Shown: in pieces, positions 36,901 to 47,275 of the stretch
Layout of the letters: each line of letters starts with the position of its first letter
Numbering within the stretch: position 1 is the stretch's first letter
Assembly: GCA_036678685.1 (NCBI GenBank)
Contig: JAZIHH010000020.1
Span: forward strand, 186,001 to 250,000
Direction: 5' to 3'
From: JAZIHH01 sp036678685
GTDB taxonomy: Bacteria > Bacillota > UBA4882 > UBA10575
Length of the DNA: 64,000 bases
Translations under genes and position numbers: made by a program
The notes under the pieces: generated by a model
The model's database searches: none
What the model was told of the DNA's origin: nothing
Seen by the model: only the letters and a program-made list of their open reading frames with translations

Positions 36901-37439
36901 GATTCGGAGAAATGGAAGTATGGGCTTTGGAAGCTTACGGCGCCGCTTATACCCTGCAAGAGCTGTTGACCGTTAAATCCGACGATGTGATGGGCAGGGT
37001 AAAAACCTATGAAGCCATTGTGAAAGGGGAAAATATTCCTGAACCGGGGGTGCCGGAATCGTTCAAGGTGCTAATCAAGGAATTGCAAAGTCTCTGTCTG
37101 GACGTGAAGGTTCTTTCCGGACAGAGTAAAGAGGTTGAACTCGAAGACGAGGAAGAAGATATCAGAGAAATGGCTAAAGAACTCGGCTTGGAGATGGAAG
37201 ACACCTTAGGAAAAGTCGGCAGCGACGAAAGGGAAGATTCCGGTCCGGAGGAATATGAAGAAGAAGAACCCGATGAAGAAGACCTAGACGGGATCGAAGA
37301 AGATTTGGGCGAGTTCGAAGAAGACCTGGACGAGACCGGTGAGGAGATGGAAGAGTTCGGGGAGAATGGGGAAGACGGGGATGAAGACCTGGAAGACCTG
37401 GAAGAAGAGGAAGAGTATATTCAGAAAGAAGCCAACTAG
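33918..37439 (+). CDS. rpoB: DNA-directed RNA polymerase subunit beta
   Basis: 1173 residues. It forms half of the RNA polymerase catalytic cleft. The rifampicin region reads [20 protein letters not shown] with wild-type residues. EGYNYEDAI, the switch region near [10 protein letters not shown] and the C-terminal [19 protein letters not shown] are all present. The last 100 residues or so (from about 1073) are an acidic tail almost free of aromatic and basic residues, longer than the short extension usual in the family. TTG 33918 is chosen because GAGGTG lies 6 nt upstream. ATG 33930 is only 2-3 nt from its possible site. It is followed by a 354-nt repeat-rich spacer before rpoC. Confidence 0.97.
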   Translation: MPEAMTGPKRQRINFGQLNETLEMPNLIEIQRKSYRWFLEEGLYEVFRDISPIQDFTGNLVLEFIDYTLGEPKYDVDECKERDANYAAPLRVKVRLINRETGEMKEQEVFMGDFPLMTERGTFIINGAERVIVSQLVRSPGVYFSKTIDTSGNTIYSASIIPNRGAWLEFEFDINNVLYVRIDRTRKIPVTVLLKAMGLGNNTQILERYENHEAIQNTLDRDSTQTEEDALLEIYRRLRPGEPPTPESARTLFENLFYDPRRYDLAAVGRYKMNKKLGLDYPPKSEPASVDADGNTIPAKEAVKTLTPEDVAAVVGYMLKLLDGEGEVDDIDHLGNRRLKSVGELLQNQIRIGLSRMERVVRERMTIQDVDVITPQALINIRPVVAAIKEFFGSSQLSQFMDQTNPLSELTHKRRLSALGPGGLSRERAGFEVRDVHHSHYGRMCPIETPEGPNIGLIGSLTTYARVNEYGFIETPYRRVDKGRVTDEIVYLTADEEDKYVIAQANEPFDPETRHFINEKVSARYKDRILVVPSEDVDMMDVSPKQVVSIATALIPFLENDDANRALMGSNMQRQAVPLVRTEAPLVGTGMEYKAAVDSGVVVLAKNAGTVERVTAEQIIVRRDDGGSDYYKLQKFKRSNQGTCINQKPIVRAGQRVAAGEVIADGPSTDQGELALGRNILVAYMPWEGYNYEDAILISERLVHDDVFTSIHIEEYECEARDTKLGAEEITRDIPNVAEGSLDDLDENGIIRIGAEVRPGDILVGKVTPKGETELTAEERLLRAIFGEKAREVRDTSLKVPHGESGKVVDVKVFKRENGDELSPGVNQLVRVYVAQKKKISEGDKMAGRHGNKGVIAKILPVEDMLFLPDGTPVEIVLNPLGVPSRMNIGQVLETHLGWAAKTLGLHVASPVFDGATEDDILAFLKKAGLPESGKTILRDGRTGEPFENPVTVGYIYMMKLAHLVDDKIHARSTGPYSLVTQQPLGGKAQFGGQRFGEMEVWALEAYGAAYTLQELLTVKSDDVMGRVKTYEAIVKGENIPEPGVPESFKVLIKELQSLCLDVKVLSGQSKEVELEDEEEDIREMAKELGLEMEDTLGKVGSDEREDSGPEEYEEEEPDEEDLDGIEEDLGEFEEDLDETGEEMEEFGENGEDGDEDLEDLEEEEEYIQKEAN

Positions 37440-37483
37440 TTTCCCCTCCCCCGGGGCGCCGGAGTAAAAGCGCTGGCATCATT

Positions 37484-37726
37484 TCTCACGGGCGCCGGGC
37501 AACGGGTATCGGGCAATGGGATTTTCATCCGAGCGCCGGTGCCGGGCAACAAAGCAACAAGATCTTCATATGAGCGCCGGGCAACGGGCAATAAGATCTT
37601 TATCCGAACGTCGAGCAACAAGCAACGAGTCTCTCAGCAACGAGCAGCGAGCAACGAACGACGGGTCCTTATTCCACGAACAACGAGCGACGAGCGACGA
37701 GTATCGAGCCACGAGCCACAGTATCC
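37484..37726 (+). repeat. Degenerate CGAGCAA-type repeat block in the rpoB-rpoC spacer
   Basis: The 354-nt gap between rpoB and rpoC is filled with imperfect short units: GGGCAACGGG, CGAGCAACGAG, CGAGCGACGAG and related forms. They lie in two styles: GGGCAAC-rich at 37490-37590 and CGAGCAAC-rich at 37600-37710. The frame upstream of rpoC stays open through it, but only because the units avoid stops. The same unit occurs before rplK (25405-25436). No CRISPR-like spacing is present. Confidence 0.7.
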
Positions 37727-37793
37727 CGGGGAAGCTTGGAACGGATTTGGAAAATACGGCGGGTTAATTACGCGTCAAAGGAGGAGGAGTTCC

Positions 37794-40700
37794 TTGTTGG
37801 ACGCCAACAATGATTTTGAAGTCATTAAAATAGGTTTGGCTTCTCCCGAGCAGATCAGAGCCTGGTCAAGTGGGGAGGTAAAAAAGCCGGAGACGATCAA
37901 CTACCGGACCCTTAAGCCGGAAAGGGAAGGGTTGTTTTGCGAAAAGATTTTTGGGCCCCAAAAAGACTGGGAATGTCATTGCGGTAAATACAAGAGAGTC
38001 CGCTATAAGGGAATTGTCTGCGAGCGGTGCGGGGTGGAAGTCACCCGCTCGAAGGTGCGCCGGGAGCGTCTGGGCCATATTGAACTGGCGGCGCCGGTCT
38101 CCCATATTTGGTACTTTAAAGGGATTCCCAGCCGGATGGGGCTTTTACTTGATATGTCGCCCCGTGCCCTGGAAAAAGTGCTCTATTTCGCCTCGTACGT
38201 GGTGATTGATCCGGGAAATACCCCATTAATGAAGAAACAACTTCTTTCGGAAAATGAGTACCGGGAAGCGCTGGCCAAATATGGCGACTCTTTTAAAGCC
38301 ATGATGGGCGCGGAAGGCGTTAAGAAGTTGCTGGAAGAGATCGACCTGGATGAGCTGGCCCGGCAGCTCCGGAAAGAGGTGCGGGAAGTCAGCGGTCAAC
38401 GCCGGATTAGGGCCATTCGCCGGCTGGAAGTGGTGGAAGCTTTCCGGAAGTCCGGCAACCGTCCCGAGTGGATGATTCTCGAAGTGATCCCGGTCATTCC
38501 CCCCGAATTGCGTCCCATGGTTCAGTTGGACGGGGGAAGGTTCGCCACCTCCGATTTGAACGATCTGTACCGGCGGGTGATCAACCGGAACAACCGTTTA
38601 AAACGCCTGCTGGAACTGGGGGCGCCCGATATTATCGTCCGGAATGAAAAACGAATGCTGCAAGAAGCAGTGGACGCGTTGATTGACAACGGACGCCGGG
38701 GCAGGCCGGTTACGGGTCCGGGAAACCGTCCCCTGAAATCCCTCAGTGACATGTTAAAAGGAAAACAAGGCCGTTTTCGCCAGAACCTGTTGGGAAAACG
38801 GGTGGACTATTCCGGACGCTCGGTAATTGTGGTGGGTCCCGAACTTAAACTGCACCAGTGCGGGTTGCCGAAAGAAATGGCCCTGGAACTGTTCAAACCG
38901 TTTGTGATGAAAATGTTGGTGGACAAAGGTTATGTCCATAACATTAAAAGTGCCAAGCGGATGGTGGAACGGGCCCGCCCGGAAGTCTGGGATGTCCTGG
39001 AAGAGGTGATCAGGGAACACCCGGTCTTACTGAACCGGGCCCCTACCTTACACCGGCTGGGCATTCAAGCTTTCGAACCTGTCCTGGTGGAAGGCCGGGC
39101 GATTCAGATTCATCCTTTGGTTTGCACAGCTTATAATGCCGACTTTGACGGCGACCAGATGGCCGTGCATGTGCCGTTGTCGGTCGAAGCGCAAGCGGAA
39201 GCCAGGATTTTGATGCTTTCGTCTTATAACCTGCTTTCCCCGGCCCACGGGCGTCCGCTGGTCACCCCGACCCAGGATATGATATTGGGTTGCTATTACT
39301 TGACTGTCCTCCGGGACAAGGCGCGGGGAGAGGGGAAAATTTTCTCTTCCCCTCAGGAGGCTCTTTTAGCCTATCACAACAATGTTATTGATTTACACGC
39401 CAAGATTAAGGTACGGAAGGGTAAAGAGCTGGTGGAGACTTCGGCCGGACGTCTTCTTTTTAAAGACCAGGTGAAGATGGACGAAGGGATAATCGACAAA
39501 GTTTTTGCCGAGTTGGGCGACGGCGGAATCCGCAAGAAGGAGATGGCCTACCTGGTTTCGGAGATTTGCCGACGTTACGGTACCCACCAGACAGCGGAGA
39601 TTTTGGACCAAATCAAAAAAATCGGCTTTGAATTCGCCACCAAGTCGGGGAATACCATTGCCATCCAGGATATTGTGATCCCGGAAGCCAAGGACCGCAT
39701 TATCGAGGAAGCAGAGGCCCAGGCCGACAAGGTTGAGCGGCAGTTCCGGAGGGGATTAATCACCGCGGAAGAACGCTACCAGAGGTTTATCGATATTTGG
39801 ACCAAGGCCAAAGACGACATCTCCAACTCCATGTTGGAAAATTTGGATGTGTTTAACTCTGTCTTTATGATGGCCGCTTCTGGCGCCAGAGGAAACATCT
39901 CGCAGCTTTCCCAGTTGGCCGGAATGCGCGGGTTGATGACCGATCCGTCCGGGCGCATCATTGACCTGCCGATTAAGGCCAATTTCCGGGAAGGCCTTAC
40001 GGTCTTGGAATTTTTCATTTCCACCCACGGCGCGCGAAAAGGTCTAGCCGATACTGCTTTGCGCACCGCCGACTCCGGTTACCTGACCCGGCGGCTGGTG
40101 GATGTGGCCCAGGATGTTATCGTCCGGGAAGAGGACTGCGGAACCTCGGAAGGAATAACGCTCACCGCCGTTACCGACGGTGATGAGGTGATTGTGCCGC
40201 TCAGTGAGAGAATAGTCGGCCGCGTGGCGGCGGAGGATATTTTCCATCCGGAAAGCGGTGAATTGTTACAGCAGTTCAACCAGATGATTGATGATGAAAC
40301 CGCCCGGCGGATCGAAGAAGCCGGCGTGAAAGAAGTGGCGGTGCGTTCTGTTTTGACTTGCCGGACCAGGCACGGGGTTTGCTGCATGTGTTACGGGCGG
40401 AATCTGGCCACCGGCCGTCTGGTGGATGTGGGCGAAGCGGTGGGCATCATCGCCGCCCAGTCCATTGGGGAACCGGGAACCCAGTTGACCATGCGTACCT
40501 TCCACACAGGGGGTGTGGCCGGAGAAGATATAACCCAGGGTCTACCCAGAGTGGAAGAGCTTTTCGAGGCCAGAAAGCCAAAGGGCCAGGCGATCATCAG
40601 TGAAATCAGCGGCCTGGTGAAAGTGGTGGAGGTAAAAGGAGTACGCAGGGTAAGCGTTATTTCCGATGAAGGGGAGGAAAGGCTCTACCAGATCCCCTAC

Positions 40701-41351
40701 GGCGCCCGGTTGCGCGTCAAAGACGGGGCAAGAGTGGAAGCCGGGGACCGTCTCACGGAAGGCTCGGCCAATCCCCACGATATTCTGAAAATCAAAGGGA
40801 TGCGGGGCGTGCAAATGTACCTGGTCCATGAGGTCCAGGAGGTTTACCGCTCCCAGGGGGTAGAAATTAACGACAAGCATATTGAGGTAGTAATCCGGCA
40901 GATGCTGCGCAAGCGAAAAGTGGAAAATCCGGGCGATACGGAGTTGCTTCCCGGCGGGCTGGTCGACGTCTTTGAACTGGAGGAAGAAAATAAGCGGGTG
41001 GAAGCGGAGGGAGGTACACCGGCGGTAGCCCGTCCGGTTTTGCTGGGCATCACCAAAGCGGCCCTGGCCACGGAGAGTTTCCTTTCAGCTGCCTCCTTCC
41101 AGGAAACGACCAGGGTCTTAACAGAAGCTTCCATTAAAGGGAAGACCGATCCGTTGCTTGGCTTGAAAGAGAATGTTATTATCGGCAAACTGGTGCCGGC
41201 CGGAACGGGCATGCCCAGATACAGGCGGGTTCAGGTAAAATCCGCGCTGGCGGGAGAAGAACAACCGGTGCCCGAGGAAGACCTGGTGGAACCGGTGGAA
41301 GAGATTATGCCGGCGAGCGCGGTCCACGCCGGGGAAGCCTCCGGAGGATAA
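37794..41351 (+). CDS. rpoC: DNA-directed RNA polymerase subunit beta'
   Basis: 1185 residues. It carries the catalytic Mg site [14 protein letters not shown] near residue 450. The N-terminal zinc finger is CHCGKYKR...CERCG and the second zinc site is [13 protein letters not shown] near 865. The bridge-helix region reads [20 protein letters not shown]. The start is TTG 37794 (next codons Leu-Asp-Ala-Asn), 9 nt after AGGAGG. The frame is open 85 codons upstream through the spacer repeats, but that extension has no family similarity. A strong terminator follows. Confidence 0.97.
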   Translation: MLDANNDFEVIKIGLASPEQIRAWSSGEVKKPETINYRTLKPEREGLFCEKIFGPQKDWECHCGKYKRVRYKGIVCERCGVEVTRSKVRRERLGHIELAAPVSHIWYFKGIPSRMGLLLDMSPRALEKVLYFASYVVIDPGNTPLMKKQLLSENEYREALAKYGDSFKAMMGAEGVKKLLEEIDLDELARQLRKEVREVSGQRRIRAIRRLEVVEAFRKSGNRPEWMILEVIPVIPPELRPMVQLDGGRFATSDLNDLYRRVINRNNRLKRLLELGAPDIIVRNEKRMLQEAVDALIDNGRRGRPVTGPGNRPLKSLSDMLKGKQGRFRQNLLGKRVDYSGRSVIVVGPELKLHQCGLPKEMALELFKPFVMKMLVDKGYVHNIKSAKRMVERARPEVWDVLEEVIREHPVLLNRAPTLHRLGIQAFEPVLVEGRAIQIHPLVCTAYNADFDGDQMAVHVPLSVEAQAEARILMLSSYNLLSPAHGRPLVTPTQDMILGCYYLTVLRDKARGEGKIFSSPQEALLAYHNNVIDLHAKIKVRKGKELVETSAGRLLFKDQVKMDEGIIDKVFAELGDGGIRKKEMAYLVSEICRRYGTHQTAEILDQIKKIGFEFATKSGNTIAIQDIVIPEAKDRIIEEAEAQADKVERQFRRGLITAEERYQRFIDIWTKAKDDISNSMLENLDVFNSVFMMAASGARGNISQLSQLAGMRGLMTDPSGRIIDLPIKANFREGLTVLEFFISTHGARKGLADTALRTADSGYLTRRLVDVAQDVIVREEDCGTSEGITLTAVTDGDEVIVPLSERIVGRVAAEDIFHPESGELLQQFNQMIDDETARRIEEAGVKEVAVRSVLTCRTRHGVCCMCYGRNLATGRLVDVGEAVGIIAAQSIGEPGTQLTMRTFHTGGVAGEDITQGLPRVEELFEARKPKGQAIISEISGLVKVVEVKGVRRVSVISDEGEERLYQIPYGARLRVKDGARVEAGDRLTEGSANPHDILKIKGMRGVQMYLVHEVQEVYRSQGVEINDKHIEVVIRQMLRKRKVENPGDTELLPGGLVDVFELEEENKRVEAEGGTPAVARPVLLGITKAALATESFLSAASFQETTRVLTEASIKGKTDPLLGLKENVIIGKLVPAGTGMPRYRRVQVKSALAGEEQPVPEEDLVEPVEEIMPASAVHAGEASGG

Positions 41352-41368
41352 GATTCAAAAACAACCGG

Positions 41369-41404
41369 CCGGGCAGCAGCCTTCAGGCCCTGCCCGGTTT
41401 TTTT
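41369..41404 (+). terminator. Rho-independent terminator after rpoC
   Basis: CCGGGCAG (41369-41376) pairs with CTGCCCGG (41390-41397), followed by seven T residues. It ends the rpoBC transcript and isolates the str operon. Confidence 0.92.
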
Positions 41405-41437
41405 CTGCAAGTTTTGTGATTTCATGTTTTTTTATTA

Positions 41438-41466
41438 TTGACACCACCTGGTCCAGGTGTTAAAAT
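41438..41466 (+). promoter_or_regulatory. str operon promoter with palindrome in the spacer
   Basis: TTGACA (41438-41443), 17-bp spacer, TAAAAT (41461-41466). The spacer contains the perfect inverted repeat CACCTGG-T-CCAGGTG (41445-41459). A protein bound there would block polymerase, so this looks like an operator governing L7Ae-rpsL-rpsG-fusA-tuf. Confidence 0.8.
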
Positions 41467-41528
41467 AGGAAAGTGCTTAAATTATACGGGAAGACCGCTC
41501 AGCTCTTGACCGAAAGGAGAGAGAAGGG

Positions 41529-41813
41529 GTGGAGGAGGCCGTTTTAAAGGCCAAGAACAAGGTGGTGGGTTTGAAGCAAACCCTGCGTGCCGTACAACAA
41601 GACCGGGTACGTACCGTTTATGTGGCCAACGATGTGGACGAGAAGATTCTTTGGAAAGTTAAAAACGCCGTTCGGGGCAAAAATATCGAGTTAATTACCA
41701 CCCGGTTCGGCCAGAGAGAATTCGGCCGGCTGTGTGGAATAGATGTAGGGGCGTCGGTTGTGGCCTTGTTAGGGGACCGGCAAGAAGGAGGTGGAAATGA
41801 TGCCGACCATTAA
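41529..41813 (+). CDS. L7Ae/YbxF-family ribosome-associated RNA-binding protein
   Basis: 94 residues. The L7Ae fold binds kink-turn RNA. Matching blocks are [20 protein letters not shown] and the C-terminal [14 protein letters not shown]. In Firmicutes this gene sits between rpoC and rpsL (ybxF). GTG 41529 follows AAGGAGA. It overlaps rpsL by 14 nt. First gene of the str operon. Confidence 0.9.
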   Translation: MEEAVLKAKNKVVGLKQTLRAVQQDRVRTVYVANDVDEKILWKVKNAVRGKNIELITTRFGQREFGRLCGIDVGASVVALLGDRQEGGGNDADH

Positions 41814-42234
41814 TCAACTGGTGAGGAAAAGCCGGAAAAAAGTGCAGCGGAAAAGCTCGGCACCGGCCCTTCTTTGGAATTATAATACTAAGAAAGAAGA
41901 AATGCGGCCTCTGAAAAAGGGAAACCCGCAAAAACGTGGTGTTTGTACCAGGGTATCTACGGTGACACCGAAAAAACCCAATTCGGCCTTGCGGAAAGTG
42001 GCCAGGGTGAGGCTGACCAACCGGATGGAGGTAACCGCCTATATTCCCGGTGAAGGGCACAATCTGCAGGAACACTCGGTGGTCTTAATCCGCGGCGGTC
42101 GTGTCAAGGACTTGCCGGGTGTGAGGTACCACGTGATCCGGGGCGCACTGGATGCCGCCGGTGTGGAAGACCGCCGTCAAGGCAGATCAAAATACGGAAC
42201 CAAACGGCCGAAAACGGCAACGGCCAAGAAGTAA
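41800..42234 (+). CDS. rpsL: 30S ribosomal protein S12
   Basis: 144 residues. S12 sits at the decoding centre. [11 protein letters not shown], with the Lys positions associated with streptomycin sensitivity, and [20 protein letters not shown] are present. Like the Bacillus protein it has a Lys-rich insertion near residues 28-45. Of the adjacent ATGs (41797 and 41800) the second gives the standard MPTINQL start, 8 nt after GGAGG. Confidence 0.97.
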   Translation: MPTINQLVRKSRKKVQRKSSAPALLWNYNTKKEEMRPLKKGNPQKRGVCTRVSTVTPKKPNSALRKVARVRLTNRMEVTAYIPGEGHNLQEHSVVLIRGGRVKDLPGVRYHVIRGALDAAGVEDRRQGRSKYGTKRPKTATAKK

Positions 42235-42249
42235 GGGGGCGATTAAGGC

Positions 42250-42720
42250 TTGCCGCGTCGCAGAGGAGTTTTTAAACGGGAAGTTATCCCTGATCCGATT
42301 TATAATGACCAAATGGTTACCCGATTCATTAATAAACTTATGATTGATGGAAAAAGAGGGATCGCGGAAAAGATTTTATACGGTTCATTTGCAATTATTA
42401 AAGAAAAGACAGGCGAAGATCCCTTAAAACTGTTTCAACAGGCCTTACAAAACGTGATGCCCGTTTTGGAGGTCAGACCCCGCCGGGTAGGGGGCGCCAC
42501 CTACCAGGTGCCCATGGAAGTACGCCCGGAACGCCGTGTTGCTTTGGCCATGCGGTGGATTGTCACCAATGCCAGGCAGCGGCCGGAAAGGACCATGAAG
42601 GAAAGACTGGCCGCGGAGTTAATGGACGCGGCGAACAATACGGGTCTTTCGATTAAGAAGAAAGAAGATACACATCGCATGGCGGAAGCCAACAAGGCCT
42701 TCGCCCATTATCGTTGGTAG
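42250..42720 (+). CDS. rpsG: 30S ribosomal protein S7
   Basis: 156 residues. S7 nucleates assembly of the 30S head. It shows [12 protein letters not shown] at the start, [14 protein letters not shown] in the centre and the C-terminal [17 protein letters not shown] 42250 follows a GGGGG ribosome site, 15 nt after rpsL. Confidence 0.97.
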   Translation: MPRRRGVFKREVIPDPIYNDQMVTRFINKLMIDGKRGIAEKILYGSFAIIKEKTGEDPLKLFQQALQNVMPVLEVRPRRVGGATYQVPMEVRPERRVALAMRWIVTNARQRPERTMKERLAAELMDAANNTGLSIKKKEDTHRMAEANKAFAHYRW

Positions 42721-42766
42721 TCGGTGTTGGTTAACCGAAATAACCGGTAAATAGGTGGAGATCTTT

Positions 42767-44833
42767 GTGACCAAGGAATTTCAACTTAAAAACATCAGAA
42801 ATATAGGGATCATGGCGCATATTGACGCCGGAAAAACCACCACAACCGAACGAATCCTTTTTTATACCGGCCGGGTTTACCGCATGGGTGAGGTCCATGA
42901 AGGCTCAGCCACTATGGACTGGATGATCCAGGAGCAGGAGCGGGGAATCACGATTACTTCCGCGGCTACCACTTGCCGTTGGGGTGATTATCAAATTAAT
43001 ATAATTGATACGCCCGGGCACGTGGACTTTACCATAGAAGTAGAGCGCTCCTTGCGGGTCCTGGACGGCGCCGTAGCCGTGTTCTGCTCCGTGGGAGGGG
43101 TGGAACCCCAGTCGGAAACCGTCTGGCGGCAAGCGGACCGGTACCGGGTTCCCCGGATTGCCTTTGTGAACAAGATGGACCGCACCGGCGCCGATTTTGA
43201 CCGGGTGATTGAGACCATGAAAAAAAGGTTGGGCGCAACGGCGGTACCGGTTCAGTTGCCAATCGGCGCGGAAGACAATTTTTGCGGCATCGTCGATTTG
43301 GTCGAAGAGAAAGCCCTTTATTACCTGGATGATCTGGGCACCAGGAATGAAGTGCGGGAAATTCCCGAAGAAATACGGGAAAAAGCAGCCGCCGCCAGGG
43401 AGCGGATGCTGGAGATCCTGGCCGAGTATGATGAAGGTTTAATGGAAAAGTACCTCGGCGGAGAAAAGATTGAACCCGATGAAATCAGGCGGGTTATACG
43501 GGCCGCCACGTTGGGGGTGAAAATTACCCCGGTGTTATGCGGTTCCGCTTTTAAGAACAAAGGGATTCAGCCCCTTCTGGATGCCGTGGTAAATTATCTG
43601 CCCTCCCCGCTTGATCTTCCCCCCATTAAGGGTTTTGACCCGAAGACCGGGGAAGAGATTTTACGTAATCCCACCGAGGAAGAGCCCTTTTCCGCCCTGG
43701 CTTTTAAAGTGATGAGTGATCCTTATGTCGGCAGGCTGGTATATTTACGGGTTTATTCGGGAAAAATGACCGCCGGATCTTATGTCTATAATGCCAATAA
43801 AAACCGGCGGGAAAGAGTGGCGCGGATCCTCCGGATGCATGCCAACCACCGGGAAGATATAGATGTGGTACGGAGCGGTGAAATTGCCGCCGTCGTGGGC
43901 TTTAAAGATACGGTGACCGGGGATACGCTTTGTGACGCCGAACATCAGCTTATCCTGGAAGCCATGGATTTTCCGGAACCGGTTATTTCGATTGCTGTTG
44001 AGCCGCGGACTAAGGATGATGAGGACCGGCTGACCGCCTCCCTGGCCAAACTGGCGGAGGAGGATCCCACTTTCCGGGTGAAAAACGATCCGGAAACCGG
44101 CCAAACGATCATCTCCGGCATGGGCGAACTTCACCTGGAGGTAATTATTGACCGGTTGTTGCGCGAATTCAAGGTGGAAGCCAACATCGGTAAACCGCAG
44201 GTTTCCTACAGAGAAACGATCACACGCGCCGTGAAAGCCGAAGGAAAATTTATCCGGCAGACCGGGGGCCGGGGTCAATACGGCCACGTCTTGCTGGAAA
44301 TGGAGCCGTTGGAAAGAGGAAAGGGCTTTGTTTTTGAAAGTAAAATTGTCGGCGGCGCTGTTCCCCGCGAATATATTCCCGCCGTGGAGGCCGGGATTAA
44401 AGAGGCTATGTTTAACGGCGTTTTAGCCGGGTATCAGGTGGTGGACGTCAAAGTTGTTCTGGTTGACGGCTCCTACCATGAGGTTGACTCTTCGGAAATG
44501 GCCTTTAAGATCGCCGCGTCCATGGCGTTCAAGGAGGGATGTAAGAAGGGGAACTCGATCTTGCTGGAACCGGTGATGAAGATTGAATTGGTTGTGCCTG
44601 AAGAATATATCGGTGATGTTTTAGGCGACTTTAATGCCCGGCGCGGACGGGTCGAGTCCATGGAGCCGAAGGCCCAGGCGCAAATTGTGCGCGGGACGGC
44701 GCCCCTGGCCGAGATGTTTGGCTATGCCACCGCTCTCCGCTCCCTTTCCCAGGGCCGGGCGACCTATACCATGCATTTCTCCCATTATGCGGAAGTACCG
44801 GCCAATTTGGCCCGGGAAATTATAGAAAGATAG
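42767..44833 (+). CDS. fusA: Elongation factor G
   Basis: 688 residues. EF-G is the GTPase that drives translocation. G motifs are [15 protein letters not shown] (near 18), DTPGHVDF (near 82) and [10 protein letters not shown] (near 136). Domain II and the C-terminal IV-V regions ([21 protein letters not shown]) are complete. GTG 42767 follows GGTGGAG. An in-frame GTG at 42755 lies inside that ribosome site. It precedes tuf copy 2 in the str operon. Confidence 0.97.
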   Translation: MTKEFQLKNIRNIGIMAHIDAGKTTTTERILFYTGRVYRMGEVHEGSATMDWMIQEQERGITITSAATTCRWGDYQINIIDTPGHVDFTIEVERSLRVLDGAVAVFCSVGGVEPQSETVWRQADRYRVPRIAFVNKMDRTGADFDRVIETMKKRLGATAVPVQLPIGAEDNFCGIVDLVEEKALYYLDDLGTRNEVREIPEEIREKAAAARERMLEILAEYDEGLMEKYLGGEKIEPDEIRRVIRAATLGVKITPVLCGSAFKNKGIQPLLDAVVNYLPSPLDLPPIKGFDPKTGEEILRNPTEEEPFSALAFKVMSDPYVGRLVYLRVYSGKMTAGSYVYNANKNRRERVARILRMHANHREDIDVVRSGEIAAVVGFKDTVTGDTLCDAEHQLILEAMDFPEPVISIAVEPRTKDDEDRLTASLAKLAEEDPTFRVKNDPETGQTIISGMGELHLEVIIDRLLREFKVEANIGKPQVSYRETITRAVKAEGKFIRQTGGRGQYGHVLLEMEPLERGKGFVFESKIVGGAVPREYIPAVEAGIKEAMFNGVLAGYQVVDVKVVLVDGSYHEVDSSEMAFKIAASMAFKEGCKKGNSILLEPVMKIELVVPEEYIGDVLGDFNARRGRVESMEPKAQAQIVRGTAPLAEMFGYATALRSLSQGRATYTMHFSHYAEVPANLAREIIER

Positions 44834-44882
44834 TTGTCCGCCTTGCCGGACAGGTACAAGATTAGAAAAGGAGGATTTCATC

Positions 44883-46085
44883 ATGGCGAAACAAAAATTT
44901 GAGCGGACGAAACCGCATGTCAACATTGGCACGATTGGGCACGTGGATCACGGGAAGACCACGACGACGGCAGCGATCACGCTGGTATTGTCCAAGAGCG
45001 GATTGGCCGAGTATAAGGAGTTTGATACGATCGACAAGGCGCCGGAGGAGAAGGAACGCGGGATTACGATCAACACGGCGCACGTGGAGTACGAGACGGA
45101 CAAGCGACATTACGCGCACGTGGACTGTCCCGGTCACGCCGACTATGTGAAGAACATGATCACCGGTGCGGCGCAGATGGACGGGGCGATTCTGGTGGTG
45201 TCCGCGGCGGACGGTCCGATGCCGCAGACGCGGGAGCACATTTTGCTGGCGCGTCAGGTTGGCGTGCCGTCGATTGTGGTGTGGATGAACAAAGTGGACA
45301 TGGTGGACGACGAGGAATTGTTGGAACTGGTGGAGATGGAGATTCGTGATCTGCTGACGCAGTACGAATTCCCCGGGGATGAAGTACCGGTGGTGAAGGG
45401 TTCCGGCTTGAAGGCGCTGGAATGCGGTTGCGGGAGCCGTGATTGTCAGTGGTGCGGTGCCATTCTTGAGCTGATGGACGCGGTGGACGATTACATTCCG
45501 ACTCCGCAGCGGCCTGTGGACCTGCCGTTTCTCATGCCGGTGGAGGATGTATTTACGATTACCGGGCGTGGGACAGTGGCGACCGGCCGTGTGGAGCGGG
45601 GCAAGATAAAAGTCGGTGACGAAGTGGAGATTGTCGGGCTGCGGGATGAGACGCGCAAGACGGTGGCGACCGGTGTGGAGATGTTCCGGAAGCTGTTGGA
45701 TGAAGGGATGGCCGGTGACAACATTGGCGTTTTGCTCCGTGGCGTAGACCGGGACGAGATTGAACGGGGGCAGGTTTTGGCGAAGCCGGGTTCGATCACG
45801 CCGCATACGGAGTTTGAGAGTGAAGTATACGTGTTGACGAAGGAAGAAGGCGGGAGGCACACGCCGTTTTTCAACGGTTATCGTCCCCAGTTTTACTTCC
45901 GGACCACGGATGTGACGGGAGTGGCCCACCTGCCGGAGGGGGTAGAAATGGTCATGCCCGGGGACAATGTCCGGCTGCGGGTGAAACTGATTACCCCCAT
46001 TGCCATGGAGGAAGGCTTGAGGTTTGCGATTCGCGAGGGCGGCCGCACGGTGGGCGCGGGCGTGGTCACCAAGATCCTGGGGTAA
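44883..46085 (+). CDS. tuf: Elongation factor Tu, copy 2
   Basis: 400 residues. The coding sequence is the same as tuf copy 1 from ATG through the last sense codon. The stop differs (TAA here, TGA there) and the flanks share nothing, so homogenisation is confined to the reading frame. It carries the same four-Cys loop (codons at 45423-45455) and the same ACG/GTG-rich codon use. AAAGGAGG precedes ATG 44883. Last gene of L7Ae-rpsL-rpsG-fusA-tuf. A hairpin follows. Confidence 0.98.
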   Translation: MAKQKFERTKPHVNIGTIGHVDHGKTTTTAAITLVLSKSGLAEYKEFDTIDKAPEEKERGITINTAHVEYETDKRHYAHVDCPGHADYVKNMITGAAQMDGAILVVSAADGPMPQTREHILLARQVGVPSIVVWMNKVDMVDDEELLELVEMEIRDLLTQYEFPGDEVPVVKGSGLKALECGCGSRDCQWCGAILELMDAVDDYIPTPQRPVDLPFLMPVEDVFTITGRGTVATGRVERGKIKVGDEVEIVGLRDETRKTVATGVEMFRKLLDEGMAGDNIGVLLRGVDRDEIERGQVLAKPGSITPHTEFESEVYVLTKEEGGRHTPFFNGYRPQFYFRTTDVTGVAHLPEGVEMVMPGDNVRLRVKLITPIAMEEGLRFAIREGGRTVGAGVVTKILG

Positions 46086-46091
46086 TTTCCG

Positions 46092-46121
46092 GCGTGCAGG
46101 AAACAGGAGTTTCCTGCACGC
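46092..46121 (+). terminator. Hairpin after tuf copy 2, probable terminator
   Basis: GCGTGCAGGAAAC (46092-46104) pairs perfectly with GTTTCCTGCACGC (46109-46121). The T-rich run begins a few bases later (ATTTTTGTTTT), so termination may be partial, with some read-through into the S10 operon. Confidence 0.6.
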
Positions 46122-46184
46122 ATGATTTTTGTTTTATGCAGGATGGGGGACTTATGGTAAACCCCTATTTAAGGAGGGACGGAA

Positions 46185-46493
46185 ATGGCCAATCAGAAGA
46201 TTCGTATTCGTTTGAAGTCCTTTGACCACAGGTTGCTTGATCAATCAGCCGAAAAAATAGTGGATACGGCCAAGCGAACGGGAGCGGTGGTTTCAGGGCC
46301 GGTTCCCCTGCCTACGGAGAAAAGCATTTTTACGGTCTTACGCTCTGTTCATAAAGATAAAGACTCACGGGAACAGTTTGAGATGAGGACCCATAAACGG
46401 TTGATCGACATTTTGGAACCCAGTTCCAAAACGGTGGACGCCTTGATGCGTCTTGATCTCCCGGCTGGGGTGGATATAGAAATTAAACTGTAA
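46185..46493 (+). CDS. rpsJ: 30S ribosomal protein S10
   Basis: 102 residues. S10 is a head protein of the small subunit and also the NusE partner in antitermination. It has [20 protein letters not shown] near the start and the [16 protein letters not shown] block. AAGGAGGG precedes ATG 46185. First gene of the S10-spc-alpha cluster. Confidence 0.97.
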   Translation: MANQKIRIRLKSFDHRLLDQSAEKIVDTAKRTGAVVSGPVPLPTEKSIFTVLRSVHKDKDSREQFEMRTHKRLIDILEPSSKTVDALMRLDLPAGVDIEIKL

Positions 46494-46525
46494 ACTCCTT
46501 TGTTTACAGTTGGGAGGTGTCTGGT

Positions 46526-47167
46526 TTGCCTAAGGGAATACTCGGGAAGAAAGTCGGAATGACACAGGTCTTTAACTCCGCCGGCCGGTTGATTCCGGTA
46601 ACTGTCGTGGAGGCCGGTCCTTGTGTGGTAGTTCAAAAAAAGAGCGAGGAAAAGGATGGCTATACCGCCGTTCAGTTGGGGTTTGAAGAAAAAAAGGAGA
46701 AGACCGTCAACAAACCGCTGAAAGGACATTTTGCCAAAAGCGGCGTAAGCCCGCGGCGGTATTTAAGAGAAATCAGAATTACCCCGGAAGAGCAGGAGAA
46801 TTACCAGGTGGGCCAGGTTTTGAAAGCCGACATTTTTCAGGAAGGTGAAACCGTGGATGTGGTCGGGATATCCAAGGGTAAAGGTTTTACCGGCGTAATC
46901 AAGAGACACGGTTTTCACCGGGGACCAATGGCCCACGGCTCCATGTACCACCGGGGTGTCGGTTCCCTCGGGGCCACCGGCCCGGCGCGGGTATTTAAAG
47001 GGCGGAAATTGCCCGGCCGTATGGGAGGGGAACGGGTTACCATTCAAGGGCTCAAGGTTGTCCGGGTGGATCCGGAGAGGAATCTTCTCTTGATCAAAGG
47101 AGCGGTACCGGGGAAGAAAGGCGGTCTGCTCATGATCAAAGAAACGGTCAAAAAGGCAAAAAAATAA
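46526..47167 (+). CDS. rplC: 50S ribosomal protein L3
   Basis: 213 residues. L3 starts 50S assembly and reaches the peptidyl transferase centre. It begins [15 protein letters not shown]. The central glutamine-methylation region has the form [23 protein letters not shown] 46526 is chosen because GGGAGGTG lies 7 nt upstream. A GTG at 46517 falls in that site. Confidence 0.97.
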   Translation: MPKGILGKKVGMTQVFNSAGRLIPVTVVEAGPCVVVQKKSEEKDGYTAVQLGFEEKKEKTVNKPLKGHFAKSGVSPRRYLREIRITPEEQENYQVGQVLKADIFQEGETVDVVGISKGKGFTGVIKRHGFHRGPMAHGSMYHRGVGSLGATGPARVFKGRKLPGRMGGERVTIQGLKVVRVDPERNLLLIKGAVPGKKGGLLMIKETVKKAKK

Positions 47168-47186
47168 TATTCTCTGACAAGGCATG

Positions 47187-47245
47187 CCGGTTTCTCCTTA
47201 CCTGAAACCGGATGGCGCTCTTCCGTCGGACGACGGGTAAAGAGC
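47187..47245 (+). promoter_or_regulatory. Two consecutive hairpins between rplC and rplD
   Basis: CCGGTTTC/GAAACCGG (47187-47194 with 47204-47211) is followed by a composite stem: GCTCTT (47217-47222), CCGTCG, GA, CGACGG and AAGAGC (47240-47245). There is no T tract after either, so termination is unlikely. They could be a processing site or a protein-binding structure. The 108-nt gap is the longest in the early S10 operon. Confidence 0.5.
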
Positions 47246-47275
47246 AGTTGCCGCGAGAACGAGAGGAGGATAGGG

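Noticed and set aside
37484..37726. A CRISPR array in the rpoB-rpoC gap.
   Set aside because: Units are 7-11 nt, imperfect and without regular unique spacers, and no cas genes are near.
37539..37793. An N-terminal extension of RpoC by 85 codons.
   Set aside because: It consists of the spacer repeats translated, has no RpoC similarity, and the ribosome site AGGAGG points to TTG 37794.
41830..41890. The Lys-rich insertion in S12 as an unusual feature.
   Set aside because: The Bacillus S12 protein has a similar insertion, so it is ordinary for Firmicutes.
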